From OCS116 cluster bacterium AG-430-B22 (GTDB taxonomy: Bacteria > Pseudomonadota > Alphaproteobacteria > MED-G09), in the NCBI GenBank assembly GCA_003209955.1, contig QCOD01000011.1, forward strand, positions 1 through 37,853: a DNA stretch of 37,853 bases, given 5' to 3'. Each line of letters starts with the position of its first letter. Positions within the stretch are counted from its first letter, which is position 1. Below the pieces are notes generated by a model. It worked only from the letters and a program-made list of their open reading frames with translations. It was not told where the DNA came from and ran no database searches. A program made the translations under genes and the position numbers. Of this stretch, positions 35,626 to 37,853 are shown piece by piece.

Positions 35626-35929
35626 GTGTTTATATTTTAATATTAAATTATATAATTTTATTACAAAAAAATGCTATTTAAAACCTGTGGATAACTTTGT
35701 TGAAAAGTAATGTTTTATCAAAATAAAATTACAAAAATTATACATAATATATATTTATTAATTTATCATATCCTATAAGTATTTGAATCTATTATATTAA
35801 AGAATAATTTATTTATACTATATAAATTTTTAATACAAGATTAAGCAATCAAGATCAAAAAAAATATGTTGTGAACAAATTAAAATTTTTTAGATAATAT
35901 TCTTAAGTTACTGATTCAACTTATTTTTA
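35626..35929. other. 304-bp gene-free, very AT-rich gap with DnaA-box-like sites
   Basis: No coding frame, tRNA or intrinsic terminator is visible here. It must carry the uvrC promoter and the 3' end of the SDR transcript. TGTGGATAA at 35686-35694 is a perfect DnaA box (TTATCCACA on the minus strand). TTATACATA at 35738-35746 and TGTGAACAA at 35870-35878 each match TTATNCACA at eight of nine positions. I see no GAAC-N7-GAAC or GTTC-N7-GTTC LexA site. Origin function is possible but not supported by flanking genes. Confidence 0.5.
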
Positions 35930-36688
35930 CTACTCAACGAATTTTTTATCCTTAGATTCTTCCCATTTAAGATGCTCTCCACCATCAAGAACTATCATTT
36001 GTCCAGTAAAAGAATTATTTTTGATAATAAAATTAATTGCATTATTAATTTCCTCTAAATCAGGCCCAATTCCTAATAGTGTAACTTTTTTTTGAGTTTC
36101 AAAATCTTTTTTTGTTTGTCTTTTCCCCTGCAATGTTGGTCCTGGTCCAATAGCGCATACTCTAATACGAGGGCTTAATGCTTGAGCTAATGATCTTGTA
36201 AGATACCATAATGAATTTTTTGAGACAGAATATGCGATAAAGTTCGGTCTATATGTTAATACGCTTTGATCGAGAAAGTTTATAATAATTCCACCTTTCC
36301 TTTTTGAAAACTGGTTTGCAAAATCTTTTGATAAAAATAAAGGGGCCTTAAGATTTACATCTATATGTTTATCCCATAATTCAGACGAAATCGATTTGAT
36401 GTTATCTTTTTCAAAAATTGATGCATTATTAATTAGCATTGATAGTTGACCATATTTTTTGTTAATTTTTGGAATTAAATTTCTAACCTGAATGGTTGAA
36501 GATAAATCTGCTTTAATTAAATTAGCTTTTCCATTGCTTTTTATAATTTCCTTAAGGGTTCTCTCAGCCTCTAATTTGCTGTTATTGTAATGAATAATAA
36601 CATGATAACCTTGAAGCGCTAAAAATTTACAGATGAAAGAGCCTACTCTTTTTCCTGCCCCCGTCACTAACGCATATTTTTTTTTCAT
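35930..36688 (-). CDS. Short-chain dehydrogenase/reductase, pteridine-reductase (FolM)-like
   Basis: A 252-residue classical SDR. The nucleotide loop is TGAGKRVGSFI; the Arg in the TGxxxRxG form signals NADPH preference and the pteridine/dihydrofolate reductase branch. LINNASIFEKD, the Tyr-x-x-x-Lys in AYSVSKNSL and a Gly-Pro-Gly block (IGPGPTL) follow, ending MIVLDGGEHLKW. The usual catalytic Ser position reads NFLDQSV (Asp instead of Ser in the normal place), as in some pteridine reductases. It lies between uvrB and uvrC; the same neighbour of uvrC is frequent in alphaproteobacteria. Its substrate is not proven. Confidence 0.82.
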   Translation of the reverse strand: MKKKYALVTGAGKRVGSFICKFLALQGYHVIIHYNNSKLEAERTLKEIIKSNGKANLIKADLSSTIQVRNLIPKINKKYGQLSMLINNASIFEKDNIKSISSELWDKHIDVNLKAPLFLSKDFANQFSKRKGGIIINFLDQSVLTYRPNFIAYSVSKNSLWYLTRSLAQALSPRIRVCAIGPGPTLQGKRQTKKDFETQKKVTLLGIGPDLEEINNAINFIIKNNSFTGQMIVLDGGEHLKWEESKDKKFVE

Positions 36689-36691
36689 TTC

Positions 36692-37853
36692 CTACCTTTT
36701 CCTATTTTTTCTTAATTTTTTTTGTTTAAACATTGGATCATCTGCATACTTAAGACTTGTTTCCTCAAGTCTTCGGATTTCATCTCTAATTTTTGCTGCA
36801 TTTTCAAAATCTAAATCTTCAGCAAATTTTAGCATTTTCTTATTAAGATCTTTTAAGTGTTTTTCAAAATTATCTCCAAACAAAACTCCATTCTCAAAAA
36901 ATTCCGGGGCTTCTATTTCAAGATGATCTCTTTCGTAGATACTTCCAAGAATATCTTTGATATTTTTTTTGATGCTTTCAGGTGTAATTCCATTTTCCTT
37001 ATTATATTTTTTTTGTTTTTCTCTTCTTCGTTCGGTTTCTCCTATAGCTCTATCCATAGAGCCCGTAATTTTATCGGCATATAAGATAACTTTTCCATCA
37101 ACATTTCTAGCGGCTCTTCCAATAGTTTGAATTAGAGATGTTTCTGATCTTAAAAAACCTTCTTTATCAGCATCTAAAATCGCAACAAGGGAACACTCAG
37201 GTATATCTAATCCTTCTCTAAGAAGGTTAATACCGACCAAGACATCGAATAATCCGGTTCTAAGATCTTTTAAAATTTCAATTCTTTCTAAAGTATCAAT
37301 ATCTGAATGAAGATATCTAACTTTAATTCCTTGTTCATTCATATATTCTGTTAAATCTTCGGCCATCTTCTTTGTTAAAACAGTTACAAGGACTCTTTGG
37401 TTTTTTTTAGCTATTTTCTTACATTCATATATAAGGTCATCAACTTGGCTTTTTGACGGCCTTACTTCACAAACTGGATCAATCAGACCAGTCGGACGAA
37501 TGATTTGCTCAACAAATACTCCATTTGTTTCACTAATCTCCCAATTTCCCGGAGTTGCTGAAACAAATACACTTAAAGGCCTCATAGAGTCCCATTCTTC
37601 AAATTTTAGTGGCCTGTTATCTATGCATGAAGGTAATCGAAACCCATGCTCTGCTAATGTTGATTTTCTATTGAAATCTCCTCGATACATACCGCCTAAT
37701 TGAGGAACAGTTACATGACTTTCATCGATAAAAACCAAGGCCTCACTGGGTAAATATTCAAATAGTGTTGGAGGTGGTTCACCAGGTTTCCTACCCGTTA
37801 AATATCTAGAATAATTTTCAATTCCTGCGCATATTCCTGTAACTTCCATCATT
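36692..37853 (-). CDS. uvrB: Excinuclease ABC subunit B (C-terminal part; cut by window edge)
   Basis: DNA-damage-verifying helicase of nucleotide excision repair. The window holds about 387 residues, from [20 protein letters not shown] onward. It contains the DEAD-like box [11 protein letters not shown], the SATPGNWE motif, helicase motifs V and VI ([26 protein letters not shown]) and the C-terminal UVR motif ([21 protein letters not shown]) that contacts UvrC. An ATG near the edge is internal; compared with the family about 300 N-terminal residues, with the P-loop, lie beyond base 37853. It ends three bases before the SDR start. Confidence 0.97.
   Translation of the reverse strand, partial: MMEVTGICAGIENYSRYLTGRKPGEPPPTLFEYLPSEALVFIDESHVTVPQLGGMYRGDFNRKSTLAEHGFRLPSCIDNRPLKFEEWDSMRPLSVFVSATPGNWEISETNGVFVEQIIRPTGLIDPVCEVRPSKSQVDDLIYECKKIAKKNQRVLVTVLTKKMAEDLTEYMNEQGIKVRYLHSDIDTLERIEILKDLRTGLFDVLVGINLLREGLDIPECSLVAILDADKEGFLRSETSLIQTIGRAARNVDGKVILYADKITGSMDRAIGETERRREKQKKYNKENGITPESIKKNIKDILGSIYERDHLEIEAPEFFENGVLFGDNFEKHLKDLNKKMLKFAEDLDFENAAKIRDEIRRLEETSLKYADDPMFKQKKLRKNRKR

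Noticed and set aside
35626-35929. LexA (SOS) box before uvrC
   Set aside because: A GAAC occurs at 35873-35876 but has no second GAAC at the required spacing, and no GTTC-N7-GTTC is present.

Overview
The window looks like a chromosomal stretch of a streamlined, AT-rich alphaproteobacterium, probably marine and free-living. Base composition is visibly low in G+C throughout (not computed). The alphaproteobacterial assignment rests on several family types and gene orders: a HisS of the 'FLPDQDRPNEGVF / RNEKPGPGRFRQF' type, a separate HisZ next to a short-form HisG with the alphaproteobacterial C-terminal tail, DUF1285 - NUDIX - DUF6111 - pcnB, Rieske/cyt b/cyt c1, lgt - NDUFAF7-type methyltransferase, prs - rplY - pth - ychF, and uvrC - pgsA - moaD - moaE. 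Genes are packed with zero to a few bases between them, and four convergent pairs abut or share stop-codon bases. I see no tRNA, rRNA, IS element, prophage or CRISPR array.

Layout. 1-2480: 3' part of purU, then a predicted type-I-secreted metalloprotease-like protein two bases downstream. 2545-3774: a flavin monooxygenase of the acyl-CoA-dehydrogenase fold. 3791-9287 (minus): glyoxylate-shunt operon aceB - aceA continuing into an RraA/HMG-aldolase-family protein, an amidase and a PNPOx-fold flavoprotein. 9376-13245 (plus): hisS - hisZ - hisG. The hisZ product has an extra N-terminal Cro-like helix-turn-helix domain. 13300-15270 (minus): groES-groEL with an intrinsic terminator, a good promoter, a 5'-UTR stem and an upstream run of helically phased A/T tracts. 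15561-20127: CaCA cation exchanger, SDR, then DUF1285 - NUDIX - DUF6111 - pcnB. 20217-22777: the bc1 complex operon. 22778-28050 (minus): lgt - methyltransferase - prs - rplY - pth - ychF. 28153-29487: YbjN-like and proC. 29484-31483 (minus): OmpR/EnvZ-like two-component pair. 31617-32501: branched-chain aminotransferase. 32498-37853 (minus): uvrB (cut by the window edge), a pteridine-reductase-like SDR, a 304-bp AT-rich gap with DnaA-box-like sites, then uvrC - pgsA - moaD - moaE.

The strongest candidate for something undescribed is the HTH-HisZ fusion. The allosteric subunit of the first enzyme of histidine synthesis carries a DNA-binding-type domain, and a perfect 8-bp inverted repeat sits a few bases before its own start codon. 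This suggests a histidine-pathway 'trigger enzyme' that may regulate its own gene. Secondary points of interest are a perfect 9-bp inverted repeat between the divergent aceB and hisS genes, curved-DNA-like phasing upstream of groESL without a CIRCE element, the aldolase embedded in the glyoxylate operon, and the shared-stop convergent gene pairs.
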